Assembly: GCF_001591605.1 (NCBI RefSeq)
Contig: NZ_BCVF01000012.1
Location: 1 to 64,000 of the forward strand
Direction: 5' to 3'
Length of the DNA: 64,000 bases
Source of the DNA: Bacillus badius NBRC 15713
GTDB lineage: Bacteria; Bacillota; Bacilli; Bacillales; Domibacillaceae
Shown here: positions 55,922 through 64,000 of the stretch, one piece after another
Layout of the letters: each line of letters begins with the position of its first letter
How positions within the stretch are numbered: position 1 is the first letter of the stretch
Position numbers and translations under genes: made by a program
Notes under the pieces: generated by a model
Told to the model about the DNA's origin: nothing
The model's database searches: none
Seen by the model: the letters and a program-made list of their open reading frames with translations, nothing else

Positions 55922-57106
55922 ATGTCGAAGCTGTTAATGTTTGAAAAGCCTGTTGGGATGCGTGACACGCTGCCCCATATATATGAAACAAAGCGGAAAT
56001 TAAAAGAAGCGGCAGCGGCAGAGATGAGGAGTTGGGGCTACCGCTTTATTGAAACACCTGCCCTTGAATATTACGAGACGGTTGGAGCCGCTTCGGCTAT
56101 TTTGGATCGCCAGCTGTTTAAGCTGCTTGACCAGCAAGGGAACACTCTTGTGCTGCGTCCTGATATGACAACACCGATTGCGCGTGTCGCTGCCTCGAAG
56201 CTGCTGAAGGAACGGGTGCCGCTTCGTCTTGCTTACTCCGCAAGCGTCTACCGGGCCCAGCAGCGAGAGGGCGGCAGAGCGGCTGAGTTTGAACAAATTG
56301 GCGTAGAAATGATTGGCGACCAAACGGTTAGCGCTGACGCAGAGCTCATTGCCCTGCTTGTATCGGTATTGAAAAAAACAGGGATGGAGCGTTTTCGGCT
56401 TTCTCTCGGTCATATTCGTTTTACGGATGAGCTGTTCCGGCAAATTTTAGGCACAGAAGAGCGAGCCCAATATTTGCGCCGGTTTTTATACGAAAAAAAT
56501 TATGTCGGCTATCGTGAGCATGTTAAAGGGTTGGCGCTTTCCTCCATTGACCAGCAGCGGCTTCTTCGCTTTCTCGATTTATCAGGCGAGTTGAACTGCC
56601 TGGAAGGGGCGGCCGATTTAATTGAAGGCGGCGCGGGCAGCGAGGCCATTGCTGAATTGCGCAGCTTGTATGAAAGGCTGCAGGAATATGGAGTGGCAGA
56701 ATATATACAATTCGATTTGCCGCTCGTCAGCCATATGAGCTATTACACGGGATTGGTGTTCGAGGTATATGTGGACGGAGCGGGAACACCGGCCGGCAAC
56801 GGAGGACGCTACGATCATCTTCTGGAGAAGTTTGGCCGTCCGGCTAGCGCCACTGGCTTTGGGCTGCGTGTGGACGTATTGTTAAGCGCTCTGGAACAGC
56901 TGGAAGAGGAGGAAAAGGTGCACTGCATCTTATTCAGCAATGAGCGGCGGATCGAAGCGATTCAAGAAGCAAGAAAGCGCAGGGAAGCAGGAGAAGCGGT
57001 GCTGTTGCAGGATGTGGCTGGCTTGGAAGATGTTGACCGGTTCACAGAAACATGCAAAAGTGTTTCATTCTTCGTAGGAAAAGCAGCAAGCGGAAGGGAG
57101 TTTTGA
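55922..57106 (+). CDS. hisZ: ATP phosphoribosyltransferase regulatory subunit
   Basis: HisZ is a histidyl-tRNA synthetase paralogue that binds the short HisG catalytic subunit and makes it active and histidine-sensitive. The 394-residue protein keeps the class II core ([43 protein letters not shown]) and a late [13 protein letters not shown]. It heads an eight-gene operon in the Bacillus order. The short HisG next to it fits this two-part enzyme. Confidence 0.95.
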   Translation: MSKLLMFEKPVGMRDTLPHIYETKRKLKEAAAAEMRSWGYRFIETPALEYYETVGAASAILDRQLFKLLDQQGNTLVLRPDMTTPIARVAASKLLKERVPLRLAYSASVYRAQQREGGRAAEFEQIGVEMIGDQTVSADAELIALLVSVLKKTGMERFRLSLGHIRFTDELFRQILGTEERAQYLRRFLYEKNYVGYREHVKGLALSSIDQQRLLRFLDLSGELNCLEGAADLIEGGAGSEAIAELRSLYERLQEYGVAEYIQFDLPLVSHMSYYTGLVFEVYVDGAGTPAGNGGRYDHLLEKFGRPASATGFGLRVDVLLSALEQLEEEEKVHCILFSNERRIEAIQEARKRREAGEAVLLQDVAGLEDVDRFTETCKSVSFFVGKAASGREF

Positions 57107-57111
57107 TAGCG

Positions 57112-57741
57112 ATGTTAACAATTGCGATGCCAAAAGGACGGATTTTCGAAGAAGCCGCCGGTCTGCTTCGTAAAGCGGGCTACCAGCTGCCTCCGGATCT
57201 TGACGAATCACGCAAGCTGATTATTGAAGTGCCGGAAGAACAGCTGCGTTTCTTTCTAGCCAAGCCAATGGATGTGGCTACATATGTGGAATATGGGGTG
57301 GCAGATCTGGGGATTGCAGGAAAAGATGTCCTGCTTGAAGAAGAAAGAGATGTATATGAACTCATTGATTTGAAAATCAGCCCTTGTTATCTTGCAGTTG
57401 CCGGTTTGCCGGATACAACCGTCGATGAGGTGGCTCCCAAGGTGGCAACGAAATATCCTAATGTGGCTTCTTCCTATTTTCGGGGAAAAGGAGAACAAGT
57501 GGAGATCATTAAATTAAATGGCTCTATTGAACTGGCCCCGATGATCGGCCTTGCTGACCGGATTGTTGATATTGTTTCCACCGGCCGGACATTAAAGGAA
57601 AATGGTCTTGTTGAATATGAAACGATTGTCGATATTACTTCCCGGCTAATCGTCAATCCGGCTAGCTACCGCTTAAAGGACAAGGAAATCGGCCAGCTTG
57701 TCAGCAGGCTGGCAGAAACTATTGCAGAAAAGGCAGTGTGA
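57112..57741 (+). CDS. hisG: ATP phosphoribosyltransferase, short catalytic form
   Basis: HisG joins ATP and PRPP in the first step of histidine synthesis. Started at ATG 57112 (GGAAGGGAG upstream) it has 209 residues, the short HisG type that needs HisZ and lacks the C-terminal allosteric domain. The signature [30 protein letters not shown] is clear. The frame is open upstream to 57052, inside hisZ. Confidence 0.96.
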   Translation: MLTIAMPKGRIFEEAAGLLRKAGYQLPPDLDESRKLIIEVPEEQLRFFLAKPMDVATYVEYGVADLGIAGKDVLLEEERDVYELIDLKISPCYLAVAGLPDTTVDEVAPKVATKYPNVASSYFRGKGEQVEIIKLNGSIELAPMIGLADRIVDIVSTGRTLKENGLVEYETIVDITSRLIVNPASYRLKDKEIGQLVSRLAETIAEKAV

Positions 57742-57747
57742 AAAAAG

Positions 57748-59016
57748 ATGAGAATCGAAACTGTCACACAGGAACTATCATTAAAACGTTCTGTGGATAG
57801 CGGAACCGAGCAGCAGCGTGCCGCGGTCCAGCAGATTATCCGGACGGTGCGCTCTGATGGAGATGCCGCCTTGCTCGCATATACGCGGCAATTTGATGGG
57901 GCGGAATTAAGTGATATGCGAGTAACGCCTGAGGAAATAGCTGAAGCCTATCAAGCGTTTCCGAAAGAGATGGCTGAGGTCATTAAAGAAGCGGCTGGCA
58001 ATATTTCTTTGTTTCATCAAAAACAGCTGAGGCAAACCTGGACATATACGGATCAGAATGGCACGATGCTTGGGCAGAAAATGACGCCGCTCGACTCAGC
58101 AGGCGTATATGTGCCAGGAGGAACGGCCGCCTATCCTTCCTCTGTTCTTATGAATGTCCTGCCGGCAAAAGTCGCCGGGGTTAAACGGATTGTTATGGTA
58201 TCGCCTCCCGGCTCTGATGGCCGCCTCCCTGCAGGTGTTCTTGTGGCTGCCGATATCGCGGGGGTAGAGGAAATTTATAAAGTCGGCGGTGCCCAAGCGG
58301 TGGCCGCGCTCGCTTATGGAACAGAAACCATTGAGCCTGTCGATAAAATTACCGGCCCCGGCAATATTTATGTCGCGCTCGCTAAACGGGAAGTATTTGG
58401 CGATGTCGATATTGATATGATTGCCGGCCCGAGCGAAATCGTTGTTCTTGCTGATGAAACGGCCTATCCTGCCGAAGTTGCGGCAGACTTATTATCGCAA
58501 GCGGAGCATGATCCGCGCGCCAGCAGTGTGCTTGTTACGCCTTCCCGGAAACTGGCGGAGGAAACAGCTGCTGAAGTGGAGAAACAGCTCAAAAGCCTGC
58601 CGCGAGAGGAGATTGCCCGGAAAGCCATTGAGGATTACAGCGCTATTTATGTCACAAAAGATATGCAGGAAGCCGTCAGTGTAGTAAATCAGCTAGCTCC
58701 CGAGCATTTAGAGATTATGACAGAAGGTGCGTTAAGTATCGTTGAGAATATTCGCCATGCCGGTGCTATTTTTATTGGCCGCTTCAGCTCCGAGCCGATC
58801 GGTGATTATTTTGCAGGACCTAATCACGTGCTGCCGACAAACGGGACAGCCCGTTTTTCTTCACCGCTGAATGTGGATGATTTTATGAAGAAATCAAGTT
58901 TAATTATGTACAGTGAAACAGCCTTTCGTGAAAATGCTGATAAAGTCGCTGCTTTCGCTCGGCTTGAAGGGTTGGAAGCTCACGCCCGGGCGGTCGAGGC
59001 TCGAAAAGAACAATAA
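57748..59016 (+). CDS. hisD: Histidinol dehydrogenase
   Basis: HisD oxidises histidinol to histidine in two NAD-dependent steps with zinc. The 422-residue protein has the signature [37 protein letters not shown] and the GTARFSS segment near the end. It starts six bases after hisG. Confidence 0.97.
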   Translation: MRIETVTQELSLKRSVDSGTEQQRAAVQQIIRTVRSDGDAALLAYTRQFDGAELSDMRVTPEEIAEAYQAFPKEMAEVIKEAAGNISLFHQKQLRQTWTYTDQNGTMLGQKMTPLDSAGVYVPGGTAAYPSSVLMNVLPAKVAGVKRIVMVSPPGSDGRLPAGVLVAADIAGVEEIYKVGGAQAVAALAYGTETIEPVDKITGPGNIYVALAKREVFGDVDIDMIAGPSEIVVLADETAYPAEVAADLLSQAEHDPRASSVLVTPSRKLAEETAAEVEKQLKSLPREEIARKAIEDYSAIYVTKDMQEAVSVVNQLAPEHLEIMTEGALSIVENIRHAGAIFIGRFSSEPIGDYFAGPNHVLPTNGTARFSSPLNVDDFMKKSSLIMYSETAFRENADKVAAFARLEGLEAHARAVEARKEQ

Positions 59017-59054
59017 ACCATGTTGGAAAATTAAAAGAAGAGGGAGTGGCCCCA

Positions 59055-59645
59055 TTGAGTAACCGAACATCAGAATTAAACCGCAACACGAATGAAACAA
59101 AAATTCAGCTTGCTTTTTCCATCGACGGTGAGGGCCAGGCAGATATTCAAACGGGCGTGCCGTTTATGGATCATATGCTTGATTTGTTTGCGAAGCATGG
59201 CCAGTTTGATCTAACTGTCAAAGCGGACGGCGATGTGGAAATAGATGACCACCATACGACAGAGGACATTGGCATTTGTTTAGGGCTTGCTTTAAAGGAA
59301 GCTCTCGGTGACAAGAAGGGGATTAAGCGCTACGGAAATGCTTTTGTTCCAATGGATGAGACGCTAGCCCAAGTAGTGGTTGACTTAAGCAACCGTCCTC
59401 ATTTTGAGATGCGCGGAGAGTTTCCGGCTCAAAAGGTAGGAACGTTCGATACCGAGCTTGTCCATGAATTTCTATGGAAGCTTGCTCTTGAAGCAAGAAT
59501 GAACCTCCATGTCATCATTCACTACGGCAGCAATACCCATCATATGATTGAAGCGGTCTTTAAAGCGCTTGCCCGGGCGCTTGATGAAGCGACAATTATT
59601 GATCCGCGCGTTAAGGGCGTGCCGTCAACGAAAGGAATGTTATAG
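59055..59645 (+). CDS. hisB: Imidazoleglycerol-phosphate dehydratase
   Basis: HisB dehydrates imidazoleglycerol phosphate. The 196-residue protein has the metal-binding motifs [14 protein letters not shown] and [18 protein letters not shown] use TTG 59055, nine bases after GAGGGA; the in-frame GTG 59046 touches that site. It is the monofunctional type without a histidinol-phosphate phosphatase domain. Confidence 0.96.
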   Translation: MSNRTSELNRNTNETKIQLAFSIDGEGQADIQTGVPFMDHMLDLFAKHGQFDLTVKADGDVEIDDHHTTEDIGICLGLALKEALGDKKGIKRYGNAFVPMDETLAQVVVDLSNRPHFEMRGEFPAQKVGTFDTELVHEFLWKLALEARMNLHVIIHYGSNTHHMIEAVFKALARALDEATIIDPRVKGVPSTKGML

Positions 59646-59648
59646 AAG

Positions 59649-60281
59649 ATGATCGGCATCGTTGATTACGGAATGGGCAACTTGTTCAGCGTCAGCAAGG
59701 CGCTTGAAAGAATAGGCGTGCCTTATATTATTAGTGAATCACCAGAAGAACTGAATGAGACGAAAGGTTTGATTTTGCCGGGCGTCGGTTCGTTTAAAGA
59801 TGCGATGGCTTTATTGAAAGAGAAGAAGCTTGATGAGTTCCTGTACGCGTATGTGGACAGCGGGCGCCCGCTTTTAGGCATTTGTCTGGGCATGCAGCTG
59901 TTATTCCAGGAAAGTGAGGAAAATGGCCGGACTCAAGGACTTGGCTTATTAAGAGGACGGGTGGTTCGCATTCCTGCTGATAGCGGCGACAAAGTGAAAG
60001 TGCCGCATATGGGATGGAATCAGCTGGCGTTTCACCAGCAATCACCCGTGCTTCATCGGGTGGAGGAAGGTTTTGTCTATTTTGTCCATTCGTATTACGT
60101 TGAGGGAATAGACCGGGAAGCGTTGCTTGCCAGCACAGTTTACAGCGTGGAAATCCCGGCGGTTGTCGGGAAAAACAATGTATTCGGCATGCAGTTCCAT
60201 CCTGAGAAAAGCAGCCGGGTCGGTATGCAGCTATTAACTAATTTTGCAAAAGCAATGGAGCAATCGGGGGCGATTTTATGA
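59649..60281 (+). CDS. hisH: Imidazole glycerol phosphate synthase, glutaminase subunit
   Basis: HisH releases ammonia from glutamine for HisF. The 210-residue class I amidotransferase has nucleophile Cys79 in [11 protein letters not shown] and the His/Glu pair in GMQFHPEKS. It overlaps hisA by four bases. Confidence 0.97.
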   Translation: MIGIVDYGMGNLFSVSKALERIGVPYIISESPEELNETKGLILPGVGSFKDAMALLKEKKLDEFLYAYVDSGRPLLGICLGMQLLFQESEENGRTQGLGLLRGRVVRIPADSGDKVKVPHMGWNQLAFHQQSPVLHRVEEGFVYFVHSYYVEGIDREALLASTVYSVEIPAVVGKNNVFGMQFHPEKSSRVGMQLLTNFAKAMEQSGAIL

Positions 60282-61009
60282 GTTTTACCATTTATCCAGC
60301 TATTGATATGCGCGGCGGCAAGTGCGTCCGGCTAAAGCAAGGAGATTACAGCCAGGAAACAGTATATGGCGATTCTCCGTTTGACATGGCTAAGTCCTTT
60401 GCAGAGGACGGAGCAGAATGGATTCATATGGTCGATTTAGACGGAGCAAAAGACGGAAGGCGCATCAATGACCGCTTTGTCATTGAAGCAGCGCAAAAAC
60501 TTGGCGCCAAAGTGCAAATTGGCGGCGGCATCCGCAGTGAAGAGGATATTCTTCACTATTTGGATAATGGGGTTGATCGAGTGATTATTGGCAGTTTAGC
60601 TGTCTCAGAAACAGAACTTGTGAAACAGTGGCTTCGCAAGTTTGGCAGCAGAATGGCAATCGGGCTGGATGCAAAGGACGGATTTGTTGCCACCCATGGC
60701 TGGCTGGAAACCTCTTCATTGCGAGCGGTGGATCTGGGCAAAGAACTGGCGGATGCGGGAGCCGAAACCTTCATTTTCACAGATATTGCTACAGACGGAA
60801 TGCTTTCTGGCCCTAATATTCAAGCGGTAGCTGAGCTTGCCCTCGCTACGGGGAAACGTGTCATCGCTTCCGGAGGCGTCAGCTCGTTAGAAGACATAAG
60901 AGAAATCAAGCGCCATGAGCAGGCCGGAGTAAGCGGAGCGATTGTCGGAAAAGCGATTTATACCGGCCAGTTCACTGTCAGAGAGGCATTAAAGGAGGCA
61001 GGAAGATGA
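60278..61009 (+). CDS. hisA: ProFAR isomerase
   Basis: HisA isomerises ProFAR to PRFAR. The 243-residue beta/alpha barrel has the catalytic Asp in [12 protein letters not shown] and the second in [14 protein letters not shown], plus phosphate-binding GGI and SGGVSS. It overlaps hisH and hisF by four bases each. Confidence 0.97.
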   Translation: MSFTIYPAIDMRGGKCVRLKQGDYSQETVYGDSPFDMAKSFAEDGAEWIHMVDLDGAKDGRRINDRFVIEAAQKLGAKVQIGGGIRSEEDILHYLDNGVDRVIIGSLAVSETELVKQWLRKFGSRMAIGLDAKDGFVATHGWLETSSLRAVDLGKELADAGAETFIFTDIATDGMLSGPNIQAVAELALATGKRVIASGGVSSLEDIREIKRHEQAGVSGAIVGKAIYTGQFTVREALKEAGR

Positions 61010-61764
61010 TTACAAAACGAATTGTGCCCTGTCTGGATGTGAAAGACGGCCGTGTCGTTAAGGGCATTCAGTTTGTTGAACTGCGCGATGCGGGCGATCC
61101 GGTGGAGCTGGCGAAAATATATGATGAGCAGGGGGCGGATGAACTTGTATTTCTCGATATCTCTGCTTCTCATGAAGGGCGAAAAACGATGGCAGAAGTC
61201 GTTCAGGATGTTGCTTCGCAGCTGGCTATTCCTTTTACTGTCGGCGGCGGCATTAATTCGCTTGAAGATATGAAGCGTATTTTGCGGGCCGGTGCCGATA
61301 AAGTGTCGTTAAATACAGCAGCTGTTCTTGATCCCGAACTGATCACGATTGGGGCGGATTATTTCGGAACACAATGTATCGTTCTCGCTATCGATGCGAA
61401 GCGTGACGAGGAGCTTGATTCATGGCGGGTCTACACGCACGGCGGGCGGCAAGCGACAGGCCGAGAAGTGATTAGCTGGGCCAAGGAAGCGGTGGAGCGG
61501 GGCGCAGGCGAAATTTTGCTGACAAGCATGGACAGCGACGGAGAAAAGCGCGGCTTTGATCTGGCATTGACAAAAGCGGTAAGTGAAGCCGTATCCGTTC
61601 CTGTTATTGCATCCGGCGGTGCAGGAGAAGCGAAGCATTTTTTTGAAGTATTCACAGAAGGATCAGCCGATGCTGCTCTGGCTGCTTCTATTTTTCATTA
61701 TAAAGAAACAAGCGTCAGCGAAGTGAAAAACTATTTGAAGGACCGGGGAGTGAATGTGAGATGA
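61006..61764 (+). CDS. hisF: Imidazole glycerol phosphate synthase, cyclase subunit
   Basis: HisF forms the imidazole ring using ammonia from HisH. The 252-residue barrel has catalytic Asp11 in [13 protein letters not shown] and Asp in [13 protein letters not shown], and the VGGGI and ASGGAG phosphate loops. It overlaps hisI by four bases. Confidence 0.97.
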   Translation: MITKRIVPCLDVKDGRVVKGIQFVELRDAGDPVELAKIYDEQGADELVFLDISASHEGRKTMAEVVQDVASQLAIPFTVGGGINSLEDMKRILRAGADKVSLNTAAVLDPELITIGADYFGTQCIVLAIDAKRDEELDSWRVYTHGGRQATGREVISWAKEAVERGAGEILLTSMDSDGEKRGFDLALTKAVSEAVSVPVIASGGAGEAKHFFEVFTEGSADAALAASIFHYKETSVSEVKNYLKDRGVNVR

Positions 61765-62396
61765 GCATAACCATAGAAGAGATTCGATTTGATGAACAAG
61801 GGCTCGTGCCGGCTATCATTCAAGATGCTGCTACATACGAAGTGTTGACTCTTGCTTACATGAATAAGGAATCGCTGCAGCGGACGATAGACAGCGGCGA
61901 GACGTGGCTTTTTAGCCGGTCCCGCCAAGAGCTTTGGCATAAAGGCGAAACGAGCGGGAATACCCAGAAGGTTGTGAACATTAAGTACGATTGCGATCAG
62001 GACGCGCTTGTTGTACTCGTCAAGCCGCAGGGGCCGGCCTGTCATCTCGGAACAACAAGCTGTTTTGAATATTCCTTGTACGGCGAACAAACAGAGATGC
62101 TGCCTTATACCATTCTGCATAAATTAGAAGAAGTGATCGCGGACAGAGAACAGACCCGTCCGGAAGGCGCCTATACGACGTATTTATTTGAAAAAGGCGT
62201 GGATAAAATTTTGAAAAAAGTAGGGGAGGAAGCAGCGGAGGTTATTATTGCCGCCAAGAACCGTGATCAGGATGAACTGCAGTGGGAGGCCGCTGATTTG
62301 CTCTATCATCTGCTAGTTCTGCTGCGGGAACAAAAGGTAGAGCTTGCTGATGTGTTAGGTGTGCTGGCGAAACGCCACGAAGAGAAGAGAAAATAA
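61761..62396 (+). CDS. hisI: Bifunctional phosphoribosyl-AMP cyclohydrolase/-ATP pyrophosphatase
   Basis: The 211-residue fusion catalyses steps 2 and 3. The N-terminal cyclohydrolase (1-110) has [20 protein letters not shown] and the zinc-binding DCDQDALVV...CHLGTTSCF. The C-terminal pyrophosphatase (about 115-205) has [11 protein letters not shown] and [14 protein letters not shown]. It ends the operon. hisC and hisJ/hisN are not in this window. Confidence 0.96.
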   Translation: MSITIEEIRFDEQGLVPAIIQDAATYEVLTLAYMNKESLQRTIDSGETWLFSRSRQELWHKGETSGNTQKVVNIKYDCDQDALVVLVKPQGPACHLGTTSCFEYSLYGEQTEMLPYTILHKLEEVIADREQTRPEGAYTTYLFEKGVDKILKKVGEEAAEVIIAAKNRDQDELQWEAADLLYHLLVLLREQKVELADVLGVLAKRHEEKRK

Positions 62397-62402
62397 TATA
62401 CG

Positions 62403-62450
62403 GAGCTGTCTTAAAAGTCGAGGATGAATGGACTTTAGGCAGCTCTTTTC
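62403..62450 (+). terminator. Terminator of the histidine operon
   Basis: GAGCTG (62403-62408) pairs with CAGCTC (62440-62445) with an inner AAAGTC/GACTTT stem, then TTTTCTT. Confidence 0.85.
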
Positions 62451-62536
62451 TTAAGTTCTGGCTCATTCGAAAACCGTAACAGCTGTTCCCGGCTTTATCA
62501 GCGGGCGCGCTTGCTGGTATTTTTATTTCTTCTTTA

Positions 62537-62566
62537 TTAACGAGCCTTTGCCATCTGTGATATACT
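62537..62566 (+). promoter_or_regulatory. Sigma-A promoter of the TPR gene
   Basis: TTAACG (62537-62542), an 18-base spacer and TATACT (62561-62566) lie 35 bases before the start codon. Confidence 0.6.
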
Positions 62567-62600
62567 CAATAGGTTAATTAACAATGCTCGGAGGACTTTC

Positions 62601-64000
62601 ATGACAAAACACTCAAAGCTACGGAAGGAAAAAGGGAAGGTCGTCTCTTTTTTGCCGACAGGTGAGTATTATTATACAAAAGGGTTAAAAGCGCTGCGTA
62701 AGAGAGAACTGTCAAAGGCCAAGAAGTATTTGTCACGCGCGATGGATTTAGAGCCGATGGAACCGATGATTGCCTGTCAATTGGCCATTGTTGAAACAGA
62801 GCTCGGCAATTTCGAACAATCAAACGGCTTGCTGCATTTCGTGCTGGATGATTTAGATCCTTTGATTAGTGAGTGTCATTATTTTTTAGCAAACAATTAT
62901 GCCCACTTAGGCTTATTTAAGGAAGCATTTAAGCATGCGAAAGCGTACTTAGAACAAGATGAGGCCGGCGAATTTATCGAGGATGCAGAAGAATTGCTGG
63001 ACTTGATCGAGCTTGACAGTGAGGAAGATTTAGATGAACTGGATGAGCAGGACGAGTTAATTGCTCTTCAAGAAGAAGCCCGCTATTTGCTTGAGGGCGG
63101 CAGCTTTGAAAAAGCAATTGAGCGTCTGGAAGGATTAATTGCCAAGCATCCGGATTTTTGGCCCGCCCATAACAACCTGGCGCTGGCCCACTTTTATCTT
63201 GGGGAAGTAGAAATGGCTCATCAAGTGCTTGAAAGCGTGCTGGAGAAAAATCCGGGAAACTTGCATGCCTTATGCAATTTGGCCGTTTTTTTATTTTACG
63301 AAAAGCAATATAGTCTCCTGCGGCAGCTGGTGGACTTGCTGCGCAAAACATACCCCATCTTGCCGGAACAGCAATTTAAGCTTGGTGTCACCTTCGCGCT
63401 TATCGGGCAGTATGAAGAGGCCTATCGCTGGCTGAAAAAGCTTCATAAAAAAGGGTTTGACGGAGAGCCTGCTTTTTATTACTGGCTATCCCACTCCGCT
63501 TACTTTTCAGGCCGGCAGGAAGCAGCTGAAAATGCTTGGAAGCACATGTTGAAGATAAGTCCGGAGAAAGCTGGCCAGGAACCGTGGGCAAGTAAAAAAA
63601 CAGAGCAATTAGGCTATGAGCATCAGCCAGCCTCCATTGTAAGAAGGATGAATAGCGAGTATGAAGAAGAGCGTCTGTTTGGCATCTTCTTGCTTTCGGT
63701 TGCAGAAGATCAGAAAAAAGTAATGAGCCATCCTGATTTTTGCGACATTGAGTCACTTGCTTTCCGGGAAAGAATCTATTTGGCGGATGTGCTTGGCATA
63801 CCTGTCGATCCGCAGCTGAAAAAAGAATCACGCATCAGTCTGGCACATGAAACAGCTCTTGTTCTTTATAGAAAATTTCAGCCGATCGGTACAGAAGAGG
63901 CGGGATTGTTAATGCTCTGGTTTACGGTTTTTGGTGAATTGGCAGAAGAACAATGCCGCTTGAAGAATCAAGCGGCATTTGCGGCGGCGACTGAGTATAT
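62601..64000 (+). CDS. TPR-repeat protein, YvcD-like, cut by the window end
   Basis: An open frame from ATG 62601 (TCGGAGGAC site) runs to the last base without a stop, giving at least 466 residues. It is built of tetratricopeptide helices: YYYTKGLKALRKRELSKAKKYLSRAMDLEP at the start, an acidic linker near 130-155, then repeats such as FWPAHNNLALAHFYLGEVEMAHQVLESVLEKNP. TPR proteins are protein-binding scaffolds; no enzyme domain is seen. In B. subtilis a TPR gene (yvcD) lies at this place after the his operon, which supports orthology. Confidence 0.88.
   Translation, partial: MTKHSKLRKEKGKVVSFLPTGEYYYTKGLKALRKRELSKAKKYLSRAMDLEPMEPMIACQLAIVETELGNFEQSNGLLHFVLDDLDPLISECHYFLANNYAHLGLFKEAFKHAKAYLEQDEAGEFIEDAEELLDLIELDSEEDLDELDEQDELIALQEEARYLLEGGSFEKAIERLEGLIAKHPDFWPAHNNLALAHFYLGEVEMAHQVLESVLEKNPGNLHALCNLAVFLFYEKQYSLLRQLVDLLRKTYPILPEQQFKLGVTFALIGQYEEAYRWLKKLHKKGFDGEPAFYYWLSHSAYFSGRQEAAENAWKHMLKISPEKAGQEPWASKKTEQLGYEHQPASIVRRMNSEYEEERLFGIFLLSVAEDQKKVMSHPDFCDIESLAFRERIYLADVLGIPVDPQLKKESRISLAHETALVLYRKFQPIGTEEAGLLMLWFTVFGELAEEQCRLKNQAAFAAATEY

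Overview
The window is chromosomal DNA of a spore-forming member of the Bacillaceae outside the Bacillus subtilis group. The gene order closely follows the known Bacillus backbone: hpf, secA, prfB, cccB, ftsE, ftsX, ctpB, minJ, csbA, uvrB, uvrA, yvlB, yvlD, hprK, lgt, yvoD, ppaX, yvoF, hisZGDBHAFI and a yvcD-like TPR gene. Shine-Dalgarno sites are strong, GTG and TTG starts are common, and a YjcZ-type micro-protein and a sulfolactate cluster fit a spore former. The genus cannot be fixed from the sequence alone. No tRNA, rRNA, insertion sequence, prophage or CRISPR array was seen.

Layout. Positions 1-15,980 hold the division, secretion and wall backbone: ribosome hibernation factor, a secreted coiled-coil protein with a structured leader, a SEC-C protein, SecA, release factor 2 with its programmed frameshift, cytochrome c-551, FtsEX with an EnvC-like M23 hydrolase, a YjcZ micro-protein, a membrane protein paired with a TlpA thioredoxin, CtpB and MinJ. 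Positions 16,066-24,000 are an accessory sulfur region: a TauE/SafE exporter, an MFS exporter, and a forward operon (phosphosulfolactate synthase, histidine-phosphatase protein, APS/PAPS reductase, ATP sulfurylase, APS kinase) facing a YitE-like membrane protein. Positions 24,155-28,757 are a Bce-type antimicrobial-peptide module (sensor, regulator, ABC transporter) with a matching operator. Positions 28,948-34,954 hold small ORFs, a CorC/MpfA-type transporter, an unlinked E1 alpha/beta dehydrogenase pair, UppP and an HD hydrolase.

Between csbA and uvrB (35,300-38,850) lies a reactive-sulfur module: a persulfide dioxygenase-rhodanese fusion, a glutaredoxin, a CstR-type repressor, a membrane rhodanese and a second TauE exporter. 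It carries three copies of one palindromic operator. Positions 39,161-49,896 return to the backbone (uvrBA with a LexA-like box, yvlBD, hprK-lgt-yvoD-ppaX-yvoF). Positions 50,151-55,760 hold CstA with a cre site and a C4-dicarboxylate-type two-component system with a DASS symporter. Positions 55,922-62,396 are a complete eight-gene histidine operon without hisC. A TPR gene runs off the end.

The most interesting part is the sulfur region. The forward operon makes sulfite from sulfate and contains no sulfite reductase. It contains the enzyme that adds sulfite to phosphoenolpyruvate, and where the B. subtilis yit cluster has a ComB-type phosphatase it has a histidine-phosphatase-superfamily gene. 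This looks like a dedicated sulfate-to-sulfolactate pathway with a non-homologous phosphatase. Other points for follow-up are the CstR operator architecture, a small leader ORF and hairpin before the CorC gene, a structured leader at about 1,140-1,240, and a large palindromic repeat after secA.
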